Of a stretch of DNA of 64,000 nt, positions 21,219-32,991 are shown one piece after another (within the stretch, counting starts at the first letter, position 1; the number at the start of each line of letters is the position of its first letter). The notes beneath the pieces are model-generated. The model searched no databases and was not told the origin of the DNA. It was given only the letters and a program-made list of their open reading frames with translations. The stretch lies in contig JAEILZ010000002.1 in assembly GCA_018873225.1 (NCBI GenBank), positions 682,001 to 746,000 of the forward strand, written 5' to 3'. The translations under genes were made by a program, and so were the position numbers. The DNA is from [Phialemoniopsis] sp. UDSM-2020. Its lineage: Eukaryota; Ascomycota; Sordariomycetes; Thyridiales; Thyridiaceae.

Positions 21219-24053
21219 ATGGACACGCAGCAGCCGCCGAGGCAGGCGGCCTGCCTCGTCTGCCGCCGGAGCAAGATCCGGTGCGACTGGCTGCCCAACC
21301 ACAACAAGTGCAAGCGCTGCATCCAGCTCGACGCCGACTGCGTCCGCCCGGCCTTCCATGTCGGTCGCCGTAAGGGGATCAAGAAGTAAGTGTGTCGTGC
21401 CCATGCCTGACCGACTCCACCATGACACGCGACAAAGATCTGTTGTCGCCTCCTCCCCATTCCCTGCCTATCCACCTCCACACTGTGTCCATCGTCTTAC
21501 TCCACCTCTCTTCCGTTTCATTACATATTCCATTCTCTAGCTAGATGTCTCCTCATCTTTAAGTGGTCACGTCACTGACACTCCCCGCAAAGCAAGCGCA
21601 AGGGTCTCGACAAGGCCCTCTTCAAGATCGAGCAGGCTATCCGCCGCGCCCGCACAGGCGACCAGACCGCCGAGGACGACAAGGCCATCCGCGACCTGCA
21701 GTCTCTGCTCGGCGATGGTGATAGCAAGGGTGCCACCGCCTCCTCGGGCGCAGCGCCCGCCACGGGAAGCAGCAGGCGGCGCTCCCACTCCCAGTCCGTA
21801 GACAGCGGCTCGCAGCAGCAGCAGGACGCTTCGTCGAGCGACGACGACGACGACCTGCCCGACGCCTCGATGGCCAACGGCGGCATGGACACCGACGCTT
21901 CGCCCTCCAATGCCGACGAAAGCATGGGCGTCGATGACGCCGAGAACCCCCTGCAGCTGCTCGCGCGCGCCTCGCGCCTCGAGCTGTCGCCCAACGGTGG
22001 GCGGACGGTGCTCAAGCGCGGCGCCTCGTCCGGCGCCGGCGGCGATCACCACCGGTCACACCGCAAGCGCAAGGAGCAATCGGACGAGGACAACATCCGC
22101 TCCTTCTTCAGTCCCCTGCGCGTCAACCTCGACGTCGGCGAGGACGTCGACCCCATCGACCTCGGTCTTGTCACGGAGGACGAGGCCGAGTCGCTCTTTT
22201 CCTTGTGAGTCAATCACCCTACCAAACATTGTTCGCCAATGCTAACAGACATCCACCCCAAGCTTCCACGCCAATCTCGCCCACACCCGCTGGGGGCTCG
22301 ACCCAAAGCTCTACACCATGGCCTTCACTCGCTCCCGCTCCGCCTTCCTCCTCACCAGTATCCTCGCCGCCTCGGCCCTCTTCCTGCCCACCGCCGCGGC
22401 CTTATCCAAGCGCCTCTCCAACCACTCCAAGACGCTCGCCCACCGCGTCATGACCCGCCGGCACCGCTCCGTCGAGATCGTGCTGGGCTTCATGTTCAAC
22501 GTCCCCTGGAGCTTCCCGGGCCAGCACTCCACCGACGACGAGGCCTGCTGGTACGTCGCCATGGCCACGACCATCGCCATCGACCTGTCGCTGCACAAGG
22601 TCCTCGTGCCCTTCGAGATGTTGGGGCCGGGTACGCCCAAGGTCGCGCTGAACAGGGCGGATTGTGTGGACCCAAAGCAGGCGCTCGCGGTCGACGGGTT
22701 CGGCCACGTCAACCCGACGTCGGATTTGGGCCAGCGCCTGCTGCGCACGCGCGAGCGGTGCTGGCTGAGTCTGTTTGTGCTCGAGAGGGGCATGTCGCTG
22801 GCGAGGGGACGGAGCTACATCGTGCCCATCACACGGTCGCTCAAGGACTGCGACAACTGGCACCGCGCGGCGATTGCGGACCCGATGGACGGGCACTTGG
22901 TGTCGATGGCGGTGCTGAGGCGGAATCTAGTATGTTTCGGCTTTCATCAGATAATAGTCAATGTCTTGCTTCGGAGAGCTGACCGCCTTTTACTACTAGG
23001 ACGGACTGTTTGCGACAGTCAGGTCGCTGTGCGATGGGGCGCAGACGATGTCTGCTGATGGGTCGCTGACGGCACAATCGTAAGGCCGACTCTCTACGGT
23101 ATTGACCTCGTGTCATCAGCTAACATAACGGACCCTACAGCATACAAGGTGTCATTGAAAAGTTCTTTGACCAGTGGTTCGCAGAATGGGGCGTGACCAT
23201 CGGCTCCGGTCCTCGTAAGTCACATAATCGCCTCTCCCAATTACAAAAATTGTCTAACCAACCCAACATAGACTGCCGCCTCCCGCCCTACGTCGAGATC
23301 CTCGTCACCCACACCCGCCTCTCGACCTACTCCTCCGTGATCAACCACCCGACCGCCCCCGTCGAGGTGCGCCAGTTCTTCCGCAGCGCAGGCCTCTCGT
23401 CGGCGCTCAACGTCATGCGCACCGCCATCCAGGGCGAGGCCCAACTGAAATCCATGCCGAACAACACCACCATCATGATTTCGTTCGCCGCGTGCTTCGC
23501 CCTGGCCCTCTCCGGCTACACCTCAGGCTCGTCTAACCTCGCGCCCTCAGTGCGCAACCTCGTGCACGAGGCCGCCGACGTGCTCGAGCGCATCGGCTCC
23601 GTGACGGCGCACCGGAACGGCCTGTCGCGCTTATACGGGAACTATCTGAGGCGCATCGTGCGCAAGGCCGCGACGGCGAAAGCGGTGGCCGAGCCTGCGG
23701 GCAGACCGCCTACGATCCCGGAGAACCCGGCTATCATGCATCATCAGCAGCATGTGGCGCAGCAGCATCAACAACAGCACCAGATGCAGCAACACCAGGC
23801 GCAACAGCAGCAGCAGCAACAGGCGCCGCATATCATGACGACGCCGACGCTCAGCGTCGCCGACTCGCTCCCGCAGGACTACCTCGCCGCGTCGGCGCTG
23901 CAGCCGAGCCCGCTGCAGTTTTCGGCCATGTCGGACGACCAGATCCTCGAGGTGCTAAACCAGCCCGGCAACGAGTTCGACCCGGCGTTTGGGTCGATGG
24001 CGTGGGCTGACATGATGACCTTTGAGGGGCTCAACTGGCCGAACTTGACCTGA
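21219..24053 (+). CDS. Zn2Cys6 transcription factor with poly-Gln/His tract
   Basis: Exons 21219-21385, 21593-22204, 22263-22929, 23000-23079, 23141-23214 and 23272-24053 give 793 aa. The zinc cluster is C12, C15, C22, C31, C34 and C41 (ACLVCRRSKIRCDW...CKRCIQLDADC). A basic linker and an acidic/Ser-rich region (SSSDDDDDLPDAS) follow. Exon 3 opens the regulatory domain with SLFSFFHANLAHTRWGLDPKLYT, the usual start of the fungal TF middle region, and continues through DEACWYVAMATTIAIDLSLHK. Residues near the C-terminus hold a Gln/His tract and then the acidic DDQILEVLNQPGNEFDPAF. The ATG at 21219 places the zinc cluster at the N-terminus. Target genes are unknown. Confidence 0.92.
23737..23825 (+). 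repeat. CAG/CAA/CAT-rich codon repeat (poly-Gln/His)
   Basis: Inside the last exon, encoding an alternating Gln/His run that ends in seven Gln. Such tracts are length-variable and often lie in activation domains. Confidence 0.8.
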
Positions 24054-26153
24054 TAAATGATAATGGCGTGGGTCTTTACGTCTGCGTTTATACGCGTGTG
24101 TGTGATACGTTTGATGAATGCCTTTCTTCACGACTTGTCTATATTCTGATATGACCGAAACACTTATTTCTTTTGTCTACAAAGTTATTGTTGTAGAATT
24201 CCACTCGGGGGATATTGTAGCGCCTGGCGTTTCGAGCGTGGTCAATGATGTACATGAATTCTGGTAGTCTAGTCACTGTGAAATGCTACCACATGACCTA
24301 TCTCTTAATTTCAATGGATTTGAGATTCTCTGCGCGAACAATCCATTCAGCGGTGGGCGCCCATATCGAACCAACTCTCATGATGTCAAGTCAAGCAAAT
24401 GCCAAGGCCCGACGCGAGTGCCCGTAACCCGGTGCTGGTAGAGTGGGCGATCCACTGCTGCCGTCTCGGCTCTGTGCCGCCCCCTGGAGATCGACTGCCT
24501 TCAACTGCAGAAGCGACCTTGGCGCGATGCTGCCGGGAGGGTGCTTAGACTGATAGTTCATAATAGTTTCATGATTGTCATTGAAGTTCGAAAGGTTTTG
24601 CGCATCAACGAAATCGTCACAGAGACATAGCGAACATCGATGCTGCTTGAGACGACGGGCCTCGAGGAGCATTCTCCCTATCTTGTTCCCTCCCCCAACA
24701 TACCACAAGATTCGGCGACCTTCTCGTGGTAATTATTGGCTTGTTTTCACCGTGTCGATTTCGGTTGGGACAACCGAGCAGTGTTGGTCGACAGAGACGG
24801 GAGATCTCGCTCCGTGTCCCAGATCAGCCAACCCACCATCACAAAACAGGCGTCTAGGCATATGGCTTAACGAGCTTCCCCGACTTCGAGGAAACAAGCT
24901 CATTGCCCACTTCGCTTGGAGTGCGGAGCCGAGAAACCCATACCTAATATCGGTACATATTGATCAGACCCTGGGAAGCAATATAGAATGTTTCCTCCCA
25001 GCTTCGACTGTCCTCATGCATGACGACGACTGCATCCATTGCGGGGAAAGCGCAAGCATTGATGGAACGAGTGGTCAAGTACAAATGAAGAGGCACACCA
25101 GTTGCATTCCTTCTGGAGCACAGTGGTACATCCCGGTTCGTATGCTCCTCACCGTTGACCGTATGACTTGGCACGGCGACGGCATCGGTCCCCGGATCGC
25201 TGTAGAGTCTTGGCAGGACGATTGTTTGACATTGGAGCGCACATACGTTTACTCGGTGACAGAGGGCACCTTTCATGCTGCGGATAGTCAGTAGCCAGGC
25301 TCCTAGTGGTACTTTTTGAAGTGAAGCGCTTGTCGAGTTGTGGGTCCGGTCCTGCTAGTCGACATGGAATTCCAACAGCACTTCTGCTACGAAAGACAAA
25401 GTCACCAATACATGGTGAAGTGAAGTGCCCCTATCCAAACCTCTCCGTGCGACTCGAAAGACACGAAAACCAGCTATTCCAAGTTAGATACCATCCTCCC
25501 CGCTTCACATACTCGGCATATACCGACTCCAGATGGTCGTTAAAGAGCACACTTCGACATCACCCAATCCGATCCAGCCCTGATATTGAAGCCCCTCAAC
25601 CCCTCGATCTGTTACGTCTACGTAGTATCAGGCAAGCTATCTCCTGGGGGCTGCCGATGGCTCCGAATCCAGATTCGAGTAGACGAGCATGCTTTACTCA
25701 AACGCTACCAAGTCTAGAGTGACATGGAGACATCGACCCCGAGACACCAGTACTTGGAGTACTTGCGGAGAGTCTTTCAAAATAGAGGAGAATCGGCAGT
25801 GCCCATGGTCTGTCTACTTGTTCCAGGTTGTTAGCAACACCATGTTACCTTCAATGGTATAACCCCTGATCTAGGTACTGTTTCCCGAGTCGTATCGTCG
25901 GATTGACGATCCTGCTATCCGAATGTAAATTTGCAATGACATATGGCCTTCATCTATCCAGGCACCATGGCTCCCGAGTGCCCATTCTCGTACGGTCGGT
26001 TGGGCTGTCCCGGCGAGGAAAACAGATCCGTGGGCGAAGTGGCTTGTCTTATAAAGACCGCTGAAAAACAATGCAGTGGAGGTGATTCATCTCCAGGCCA
26101 CGCACCTTCCAGCCACACACAACCGATACATCACTGCTTCTTATCTGCCCACC
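24054..26153. other. 2.1-kb intergenic region upstream of the cellobiohydrolase
   Basis: No frame here shows a recognisable domain. The right end is the GH7 promoter with a TATA box. I found no perfect GGCTAA xylanase-regulator site by eye. Confidence 0.45.
26050..26055 (+). promoter_or_regulatory. TATA box of the GH7 gene
   Basis: TATAAA about 100 bp before the ATG at 26154, a typical spacing for a strongly induced cellulase gene. Confidence 0.65.
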
Positions 26154-27748
26154 ATGTACTCCAACGTTGCAACCCTGTCGGCCCTGCTGGCCACCACCGC
26201 CTCCCTGGCCGCCGCTCAGGGCGTCGGCACCCAGCAGACCGAGACGCACCCCAAGATCACCTGGCAGAAGTGCACCGGCAAGGGCAGCTGCCAGAACCAG
26301 AACGGCGAGATCGTCATCGACGCCAACTGGCGCTGGGTGCACGACAGGAACGGCTACAGCAACTGCTACACGGACAACAAGTGGAACGAGACCATCTGCT
26401 CCGACAACGCCAAGTGCGCGTCCAACTGCGTCGTCGACGGCGCCGACTACTCGGCGACCTACGGCGCGTCGACCTCGGGCAACGCCCTCACGCTCAAGTT
26501 TGTGACCAAGGGGTCGTACGCGACCAACATCGGCTCGCGCATGTACCTCATGGCCAGTGCGAGCAAGTATGCTATGTTTACCCTGCTTGGTAATGAATTT
26601 GCTTTTGACGTTGACCTGTCGAAGCTGCCTGTAAGTACACCACGGACAGATATTGGAGCTTTGTCTGATTGTATCAGTGTGGTCTCAACGGCGCCGTATA
26701 CTTTGTCAGTATGGACGAGGACGGTGGCATGTCCAAGTACTCGACCAATAAGGCGGGCGCCAAGTACGGCACAGGCTACTGCGACTCGCAGTGCCCCCGC
26801 GATCTCAAGTTCATCAATGGCAAGGTAAGTAATCCCGTCTCTTAATACACCGGCATCCCAAGTGACTGACCCCTCGTCATGCAGGCCAACGTCGAAGGCT
26901 GGAAGCCCTCGTCCAACGACCCCAACGCCGGCGTCGGCGGCATGGGCTCGTGCTGCGCCGAGATGGACATCTGGGAGGCCAACTCGGTCTCGATGGCCTA
27001 CACGCCGCACCCGTGCCAGAACGCCGCGCAGCACGCCTGCTCCGGCGACGACTGCGGCGGGACCTACTCGGCGACGCGGTTCGCCGGCGACTGCGACCCG
27101 GACGGCTGCGACTTCAACCCGTACCGCATGGGCGTGCACGACTTTTACGGCCCCGGCAAGACGGTCGACACGACCAAGAAGTTCTCCATCATCACGCAGT
27201 TCCTGGCGTCCGGCGGCAGCCTGTCCGAGATCAAGCAGCTCTACGTGCAGGACGGCAAGAAGATTGAGCTGCCGTCGTCGACCTGGCCCGGGCTCGAGGG
27301 CAACTCGCTGACGCCGGACTTTTGCAAGAAGCAAAAGGTCGTCTTTGGCGACACGGATCGGTTTAACGACATGGGCGGGTTCGACAACATGGGCAAGGCG
27401 TTGGCCAAGGGCATGGTACTTGTGCTCTCGCTCTGGGACGACGTGAGTATTCGACCTGTTTCGAGTTGAGTGAGGGTTGACAGTTGAACTTTGATAGCAC
27501 TACGCCAACATGTTGTGGCTCGACTCGACCTATCCCACCGACGCCTCGGCCGACGAGCCCGGCAAGGGCCGCGGCACCTGTGACGCGAGCAGCGGCGCCC
27601 CCAAGGACGTTGAGGGCAATCATGGGTATGTATCTCCCTCAAAGAATACTGGTTACAGGATTGCTAATTCAGCCGCTACAGTGATGCCACTGTCATTTAT
27701 TCCAACATCAAGACTGGACCCATCGACTCCACTTACAGTGCTTCCTAG
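26154..27748 (+). CDS. GH7 cellobiohydrolase (CBH I type, no cellulose-binding module)
   Basis: Exons 26154-26630, 26678-26824, 26885-27442, 27498-27625 and 27682-27748 give 458 aa. The signal peptide [21 protein letters not shown] leaves a mature N-terminus beginning [19 protein letters not shown]. The catalytic motif EMDIWEAN carries E234 (nucleophile), D236 and E239 (acid/base). Abundant Cys match the family disulfides. About 437 mature residues and the loops present ([26 protein letters not shown]) fit a processive, reducing-end cellobiohydrolase rather than the shorter GH7 endoglucanases. The protein stops at STYSAS after the catalytic domain, with no linker or CBM1. Secreted; releases cellobiose from cellulose. 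Confidence 0.96.
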
Positions 27749-28091
27749 ATGTTGGAGTGGTTGAGCATGTTTGAAACGCTGCCAATTTTCAATGTTGTGA
27801 GAAAGGTTCCTATTTTGTAACCCTTCTCTCTTGGACAGGTTGTGTGAGCATGTCCACATTGACGGGACTTTCCCTTGGCCATTCGACTCTAGTTTCTTGT
27901 GTTGGAACTCGGTTGTGGGAGTGGGGTCGCTAGATTGCAGTTGGTTTGAATATGTCTGCCTGAACCCCAGCTGTCTTCGTATCGGTGTCTTGGGTGCCAG
28001 ACAACCTCAAGACAGTTATGGGCCTTTCAATAGTCCCTCAGCTTGAAGTTTCATTCACAGTATCGCATTGAGTACATTCTCGTGATACGCC
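27749..28091. other. Intergenic region
   Basis: 3' flank of the GH7 gene and upstream of the kinase-like pseudogene; nothing else seen. Confidence 0.45.
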
Positions 28092-28892
28092 ATGTCCGAG
28101 CTTCCTACTTGCTCCCGGTCACCGTCACTACCTCCCGCCCCGCATCGAAATGCCCCCAAACAAGATCCACCATTCAATTTGCCTTACGAATTGGTCCAGG
28201 TGGCTGAGGGAGAAACCCTGCGTTTCGTAAGAGAACAAACAAGGGTGGCTGTCCCACGCGTCTACGGCATATACAGACGCACAAGTTCACCGACAAGTAC
28301 TACTGTTTACATTATTATGGAGCATGTTGCCGGAGACACGCTGTGCGCGCTTTGGGGCCGCCTGGACTGGAGTCAGAAATCAGACATCATCGCGCAATTG
28401 CAAGAGGCCTTCCGCTCCCTTCGCAGCATCCCTGCTCCAGATTACTATGGCGGCGTGGCGAAAACAAAAGTGCTAGACGACATGTTCTGGTCAGAGGAGC
28501 CGCTCTCATCGGTCAACGGCCCATTCCACACCGAGGCCGAACTCATTCAAGGGCTGATTGACAACTATGCTCGACGCTGCAACGACAAGGATTGTCCCCA
28601 TAAAACAGCGTATTACCGACGTATTCTGCCAAGTCTTCTCCGGAGCAACGCGTCCCCGGTCTTCACCCACAACGGCTTCTGTCGTTAGAATGTCATCATT
28701 ACCGCGGACGGAAAAGCGGTCCTGACTAACTGGGCAGGGGCTGGATGGTATCCCTCGTACTGGGAGTACGCGACTGCCATGTTCTGCTGGGGAGGTCGTC
28801 GCGATGAATGGCACGCCGTTGTCGGTCAAGTGCTGGAAGAGTTCCCAAACCAGTACCTATGGTTGATGATGATACGCCTGGACATGGATTGA
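28092..28892 (+). pseudogene. Aminoglycoside phosphotransferase-like kinase, disrupted
   Basis: The frame runs 198 codons from ATG 28092 to TAG 28686-28688 and stays open and homologous for 67 more codons to TGA 28890-28892. The N-terminal lobe reads EGETLRFVREQTRVAVPRVY and YIIMEHVAGDTL. The TAG falls in the catalytic loop: VFTHNGFCR, stop, NVIITADGKAVLTNW, where intact fungal relatives read HGDFQ-R-KN and IDWE. So the catalytic Asp position is also altered (HGD to HNG) and the metal-binding Asp of IDW is Asn. Downstream SAGWYPSYWEYATAMF-like sequence is preserved as AGWYPSYWEYATAMF. A dead copy of a family common in moulds. Confidence 0.78.
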
Positions 28893-29466
28893 CTCGGTGC
28901 TATGGTTACGCGTTCCTGCAGAAGTTTGAACGTTGGCTGAAATAGTGGCTATTGAGTGTTGACAGGTTCGAGGTATCTGGCATTTCAATGCCAACGGTTG
29001 ATTACATTCATCTAGCGTATGTCTCGGTTGGGAGGCAAGTCTTGGTTCTCATTCAAGTCTTTACAACAGCTACTCATCCAAATAAAGTAAGAATAGAGAA
29101 TTCATATATTCGAAACTACTTATCTAGTGATGGCCTAGACCAAAAATCGTGCTAGAGAATAGCGCCTGGACTCATTTTAGATGCCAGGACCAGATTGTGT
29201 CTGCAATGGATAGAGTTCTGAATATAGCGGCAAGCCTTCTGCGCCGCACACTGCCAAGCGCATGATCTTCTTCTCTGGATTTTCACTGGCTGCCAGACGG
29301 CGAATTTTAGAGTCGAAAATAGACGAGATTGCGCCAAGGCCTGAGAACCCGTTTTGACAGCAAGACTAAAGGATAAATACATAGTGCATTATTCTCTGGC
29401 AATTGGCATGATCAGTCGCCTTCTTAATTCACATTCCGCGCCGGATCGTCCCATGAATGCGACAAG
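28893..29466. other. Intergenic region
   Basis: 0.57 kb; no gene recognised. Holds the promoter of the DUF7136 gene. Confidence 0.45.
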
Positions 29467-30405
29467 ATGCGCCTCTCGACCTCCCTCTGTCGCGTTGCGA
29501 CTGTCTTGGCGACAGCCGTGAATGCTCAGACGGCCAGCAGCATTTTCAGCAGCAGCGCAACAGTCGAGCCACCGTCACCCACGCTCGTCGACCTGCCCCG
29601 TTTCGAGATCGACGTCATCTTCCCGCGCAACGAGACGTACAATGCATCGGCCTCCGAGGTATTTCCCATCGCCTTTGTCGTGCAAAACATGACCGAGATC
29701 GCCAAGCTTGGCAACTTTACCATCTTGTGGGACATCATGCCCTTCAGCGACGGCGTGACGCCCGGCGGCATCGACTACGACGCCGGCGCCTTCGCACTGC
29801 CGACGGACCCCGGCCCGGACCCTGTCGTCCTCGTCGACAGCACCAACGTGACCAAGTGGATCCGGAACAAGGATCGCGGCGATCGCTTCATGCTCTGGTG
29901 GCACGTCCACTGGGCCGAGCAGCGCCGCGTCTGCAGCAACTACGGCCCGCACACCGTCTTCAACGGCATCATGTTTGACGTCGAGACGCCCGGGGAGGTA
30001 GCAAGTCGGAAGTACCGCAACGCCAGCGCGACGGCGATTGGCAAGCCCGTCGACGTCGCCGCGAGCTCGCCCCGTGAGTGCCCGGCCGTCGGATCCGTTG
30101 TCGAGGTGCGGCGCAACGAGACGGTGCCCGAGTGCCCGACGGTCGTGTCTAACGGCGCCGATCACTACCCGCCGGTGGATCCCGGGCCGGGCATGGGGAA
30201 CCCGTGCGCGTGGAAGGTGGATGCCGCCGCAGCGAGTAGCATCATGAGCAGGGTGGCGAGCACGGCGTCAGCGCGGTTGCCCACGCCCACTACGAGCGAG
30301 GGCCCGCAGAAGACAAATGCGGCGACTGGGGGCTGGGGCCATGATGTTGGCGTTGGCCAGGCAATTGCGGCTGCTTGCATGGTTGGATACTTGGGCATTA
30401 GATGA
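29467..30405 (+). CDS. DUF7136-type secreted/GPI-anchored surface protein
   Basis: A single exon of 312 aa. The signal peptide MRLSTSLCRVATVLATAVNA is followed by a Ser-rich start. The globular part (residues ~40-235) opens LPRFEIDVIFPRNETYNASA and continues FPIAFVVQNMTEIAKLGNFTILWDI, the pattern of the fungal DUF7136 domain. Seven N-glycosylation sequons are visible, and Cys pairs occur in the second half. A Ser/Thr/Pro stretch and a weakly hydrophobic C-terminal tail (GVGQAIAAACMVGYLGIR) suggest a GPI attachment signal. The function of the domain is not known; location is the plasma membrane or cell wall. Confidence 0.8.
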   Translation: MRLSTSLCRVATVLATAVNAQTASSIFSSSATVEPPSPTLVDLPRFEIDVIFPRNETYNASASEVFPIAFVVQNMTEIAKLGNFTILWDIMPFSDGVTPGGIDYDAGAFALPTDPGPDPVVLVDSTNVTKWIRNKDRGDRFMLWWHVHWAEQRRVCSNYGPHTVFNGIMFDVETPGEVASRKYRNASATAIGKPVDVAASSPRECPAVGSVVEVRRNETVPECPTVVSNGADHYPPVDPGPGMGNPCAWKVDAAAASSIMSRVASTASARLPTPTTSEGPQKTNAATGGWGHDVGVGQAIAAACMVGYLGIR

Positions 30406-31123
30406 GCATCGTACGTGATACCCTTAGATCTGCCCTTCGAATGCAGTTTAGCAAAGCTCTCATGCAAAAGCTCTCAGCCTGTCATACCAATCAGTGTCGA
30501 GCCAATACTTTATCAATTCACGCGTAGAAGAGCCGTCCGCTAGCGCCTGTCCCTGTCAAACATACCTACACTTCTTGCTTGTTGAAAGATTGGAAGTTCT
30601 GGTTTAGCTCGACGGAAAGATGCGGAGATGGCCTTGAATCGCCGGGAAATCCTGGCTCTCCACACTCGGTGAGTCTGGCCTGTCAGCCTGTCAGTCTCGG
30701 TTGCAACAGAGGGGAATCATGGCCGAGGCAAAGCTTCGCCGGTGCAAAACAAGGCTATCACTAAACTAGCCCTCAACGTGCAAGATCTCCCGCGCCAAAC
30801 TTGAAATCCCAGGTTCGTAGGGCTAGGGTGTGGATAGTGCCGTTTGCTCAACCCCAGACCCCGACATTTCGGAGCCACTTGGCGGAGTTGGGGTGAGGAT
30901 CCCTTCCCGTTCAGGGAGGTGGTTAATCCCCCGGTATCACTGCGTCGGGAATGCGTCGGGCAAGTCACCGATAACGCTCGGGTTACCTATAAAGGAGATC
31001 CGAATTTCCCAAATGTCGTTCTCGCACCTTCTTAAGTCTTCATGCCCGTCTACTTGATTGATTTTTCTTGATCTTGGCGCTTTTGACGGAAGCGAGTTCG
31101 CATACGTCTTTTCCATCTTCAAT
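30406..31123. promoter_or_regulatory. Promoter region of the sugar transporter
   Basis: 0.7 kb with a TATAAA at 30988-30993 and a CCCCGG at 30929-30934 whose complement fits the CreA consensus SYGGRG, suggesting possible carbon repression. No gene seen. Confidence 0.4.
30988..30993 (+). promoter_or_regulatory. TATA box of the sugar transporter
   Basis: TATAAA 131 bp before the ATG at 31124. Confidence 0.5.
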
Positions 31124-32833
31124 ATGACCCAAGACGCAAGGCCATCTGTTGGCCAGCCCAACCAGCTCGACAATGAGACCGACACTAAGACCGCACACCT
31201 CGAGGGAAATGCAGCCGAGCAGCTCGCTGCCCATGGCGAGCTGCCGAACCCGTACGGCAAAGGCCACATACGTCTGTATATGTGTTGCGGACTGGTTTAT
31301 CTCTCGTCCACCATGGTTGGTTACGATGGTTCCTTGATGGGGTCAATCAATGCCATCAAGAACTTCCAGGACTACTACGGGCTGAGCTCCGCCCTGACCT
31401 CGACTGGGCTGGTCTTTTCCATCTACCAGATCGGAACCATCTGCGCATCCCTCTTTGTGTTCCTGTACGACGTCATCGGCCGCAAGTGGTCCATCGCGCT
31501 CGGCAGCTTTGGAGTGGTAGCCGCCTCTGTGTTCACAGCGACCGCCCCGAGCCTCGAAAGCTTCATCGCCGCTCGGTTCCTCCTGTCGTTCTTCGGCACG
31601 ATCGCTGCCGGAGCCGCTGTCCTTTATTGCGTTGAGCTGGCTCCACCTCGGTACCGAGGTAGTGTCGCCGGAACCTACAACACTCTGTATTACATGGGAA
31701 GCATCCTGGCGACATTTACAGTCTACGGCACCAATCTACACCTCTCGGAGACGCACATGAGTTGGCGACTTCCTCTATGGCTGCAGATGGCTTGCCCCGC
31801 CTTGATCTGCCTGGGCATCTGGTTTGTGCCGGAATCTCCCAGATGGCTTGTGGCCAAGGAACGCTATGACGAGGCGCGCAAGATCCTAGTGTTCTACCAC
31901 GCGAATGGGGATGAGGAACATCCGCTGGTAAATCTGGAAATGTCGCAGATCACAGACTCGCTGACTGCGAGTGATATGACGAGTTTCCGCGAGCAGTTCA
32001 ATCTCAAGCCTCTCTTCAGTACGAGGGCGAGGCGGTACAGACTGATGATCGCCTGCGTCATGGCCTGGTTCGGTCAATTCTCTGGAAATAAGTAAGTGAC
32101 ACTGTAAATTGTTCCCTTGTCGGCCATTATGCTCATACTATACAGTGTTGTCTCCTACTACTTGCCGATCATGCTGAAGAACGTCGGTATCACGAGCGTC
32201 AACATGCAACTCCTGCTCAACGCAATCTGTAAGTCAAACAGCACGTCTCTTGGCAATTGGAAGTCTATTGCTTACCCAGACTGAACGCATACAGACGCTA
32301 TCAGTGGTTGGATTGCAGCAACCTGCGGCGCCAGGGTCCACGATTTGTTTGGACGACGCAAGATGTTCATCTGTTCTACTCTGGGCATGTCCGTCGCCCT
32401 CGCGATCGTCGCCGCCACAGCAGCCAGCTACGAGCACGACCACAGCAACACAGCGGCGAGCAGCGCCTCGATCGCCTTCATCTTCGCCTTTGGCGTAATC
32501 TTTGCCTTTGGCTTCACGCCCATGCAGTCCTGCTACCCGACCGAGGTCCTGGCCATGGATATGCGCGCCAAAGGAATGGGCGTGTTCCACATCTGCAGTG
32601 GAGGCGCGGGCTTCCTCAACACGTTTGTCGCGCCGAGAGCACTGGCCAATATTCGTTACTGGTTCTATGTCTTTTTCGTGTTCTGGGATCTTTTCGAGTG
32701 CACATTCATCTACTTCTTCTTTGTGGAGACACGTGGTCGCACGCTCGAAGAGATGGACCTTGTGTTCGAGGCCAAGAACCCGAGGAAGGTGAGCACTCAG
32801 ATCGCTAGAGCGGTCGAACACGGAGATCCATGA
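31124..32833 (+). CDS. MFS sugar porter, lactose permease/hexose transporter type
   Basis: Exons 31124-32091, 32146-32228 and 32295-32833 give 529 aa. The ATG at 31124 (MTQDARPSV) is preferred over an upstream alternative. Sugar-porter signatures are present: YDGSLMGSINA in TM1, DVIGRKWS in the TM2/3 loop, PPRYRGSVAG after TM4, PESPRWLVAKERYDEAR before the central loop, FSGNNVVSYYLPIML in TM7, DLFGRRKMF in the TM8/9 loop and ETRGRTLEEMD at the end. The spacing resembles fungal lactose/cellodextrin-like permeases. A plasma-membrane proton symporter is expected. Its proximity to the cellobiohydrolase fits uptake of cellulose-derived sugars, though that link is inferred from position only. Confidence 0.93.
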
Positions 32834-32991
32834 ATTGGGAGCAGCTCTGGATGATGTAATCTCGGGGCAAAGGGGAAGTAAAGCATGCTAGATAGACAAG
32901 TTCCGATGCATTCAAGCGACAGTCAAGGTTCCCTGGTCCTATACCACTTTGAGCAAAGTCAAAGATAGAGTTTGAGTTCCGTGAGGCAGAT

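Noticed and set aside
24575..25294. 239-codon plus-strand frame between the Zn2Cys6 and GH7 genes
   Set aside because: Opens at a non-ATG codon, unbiased composition and no domain; probably chance.
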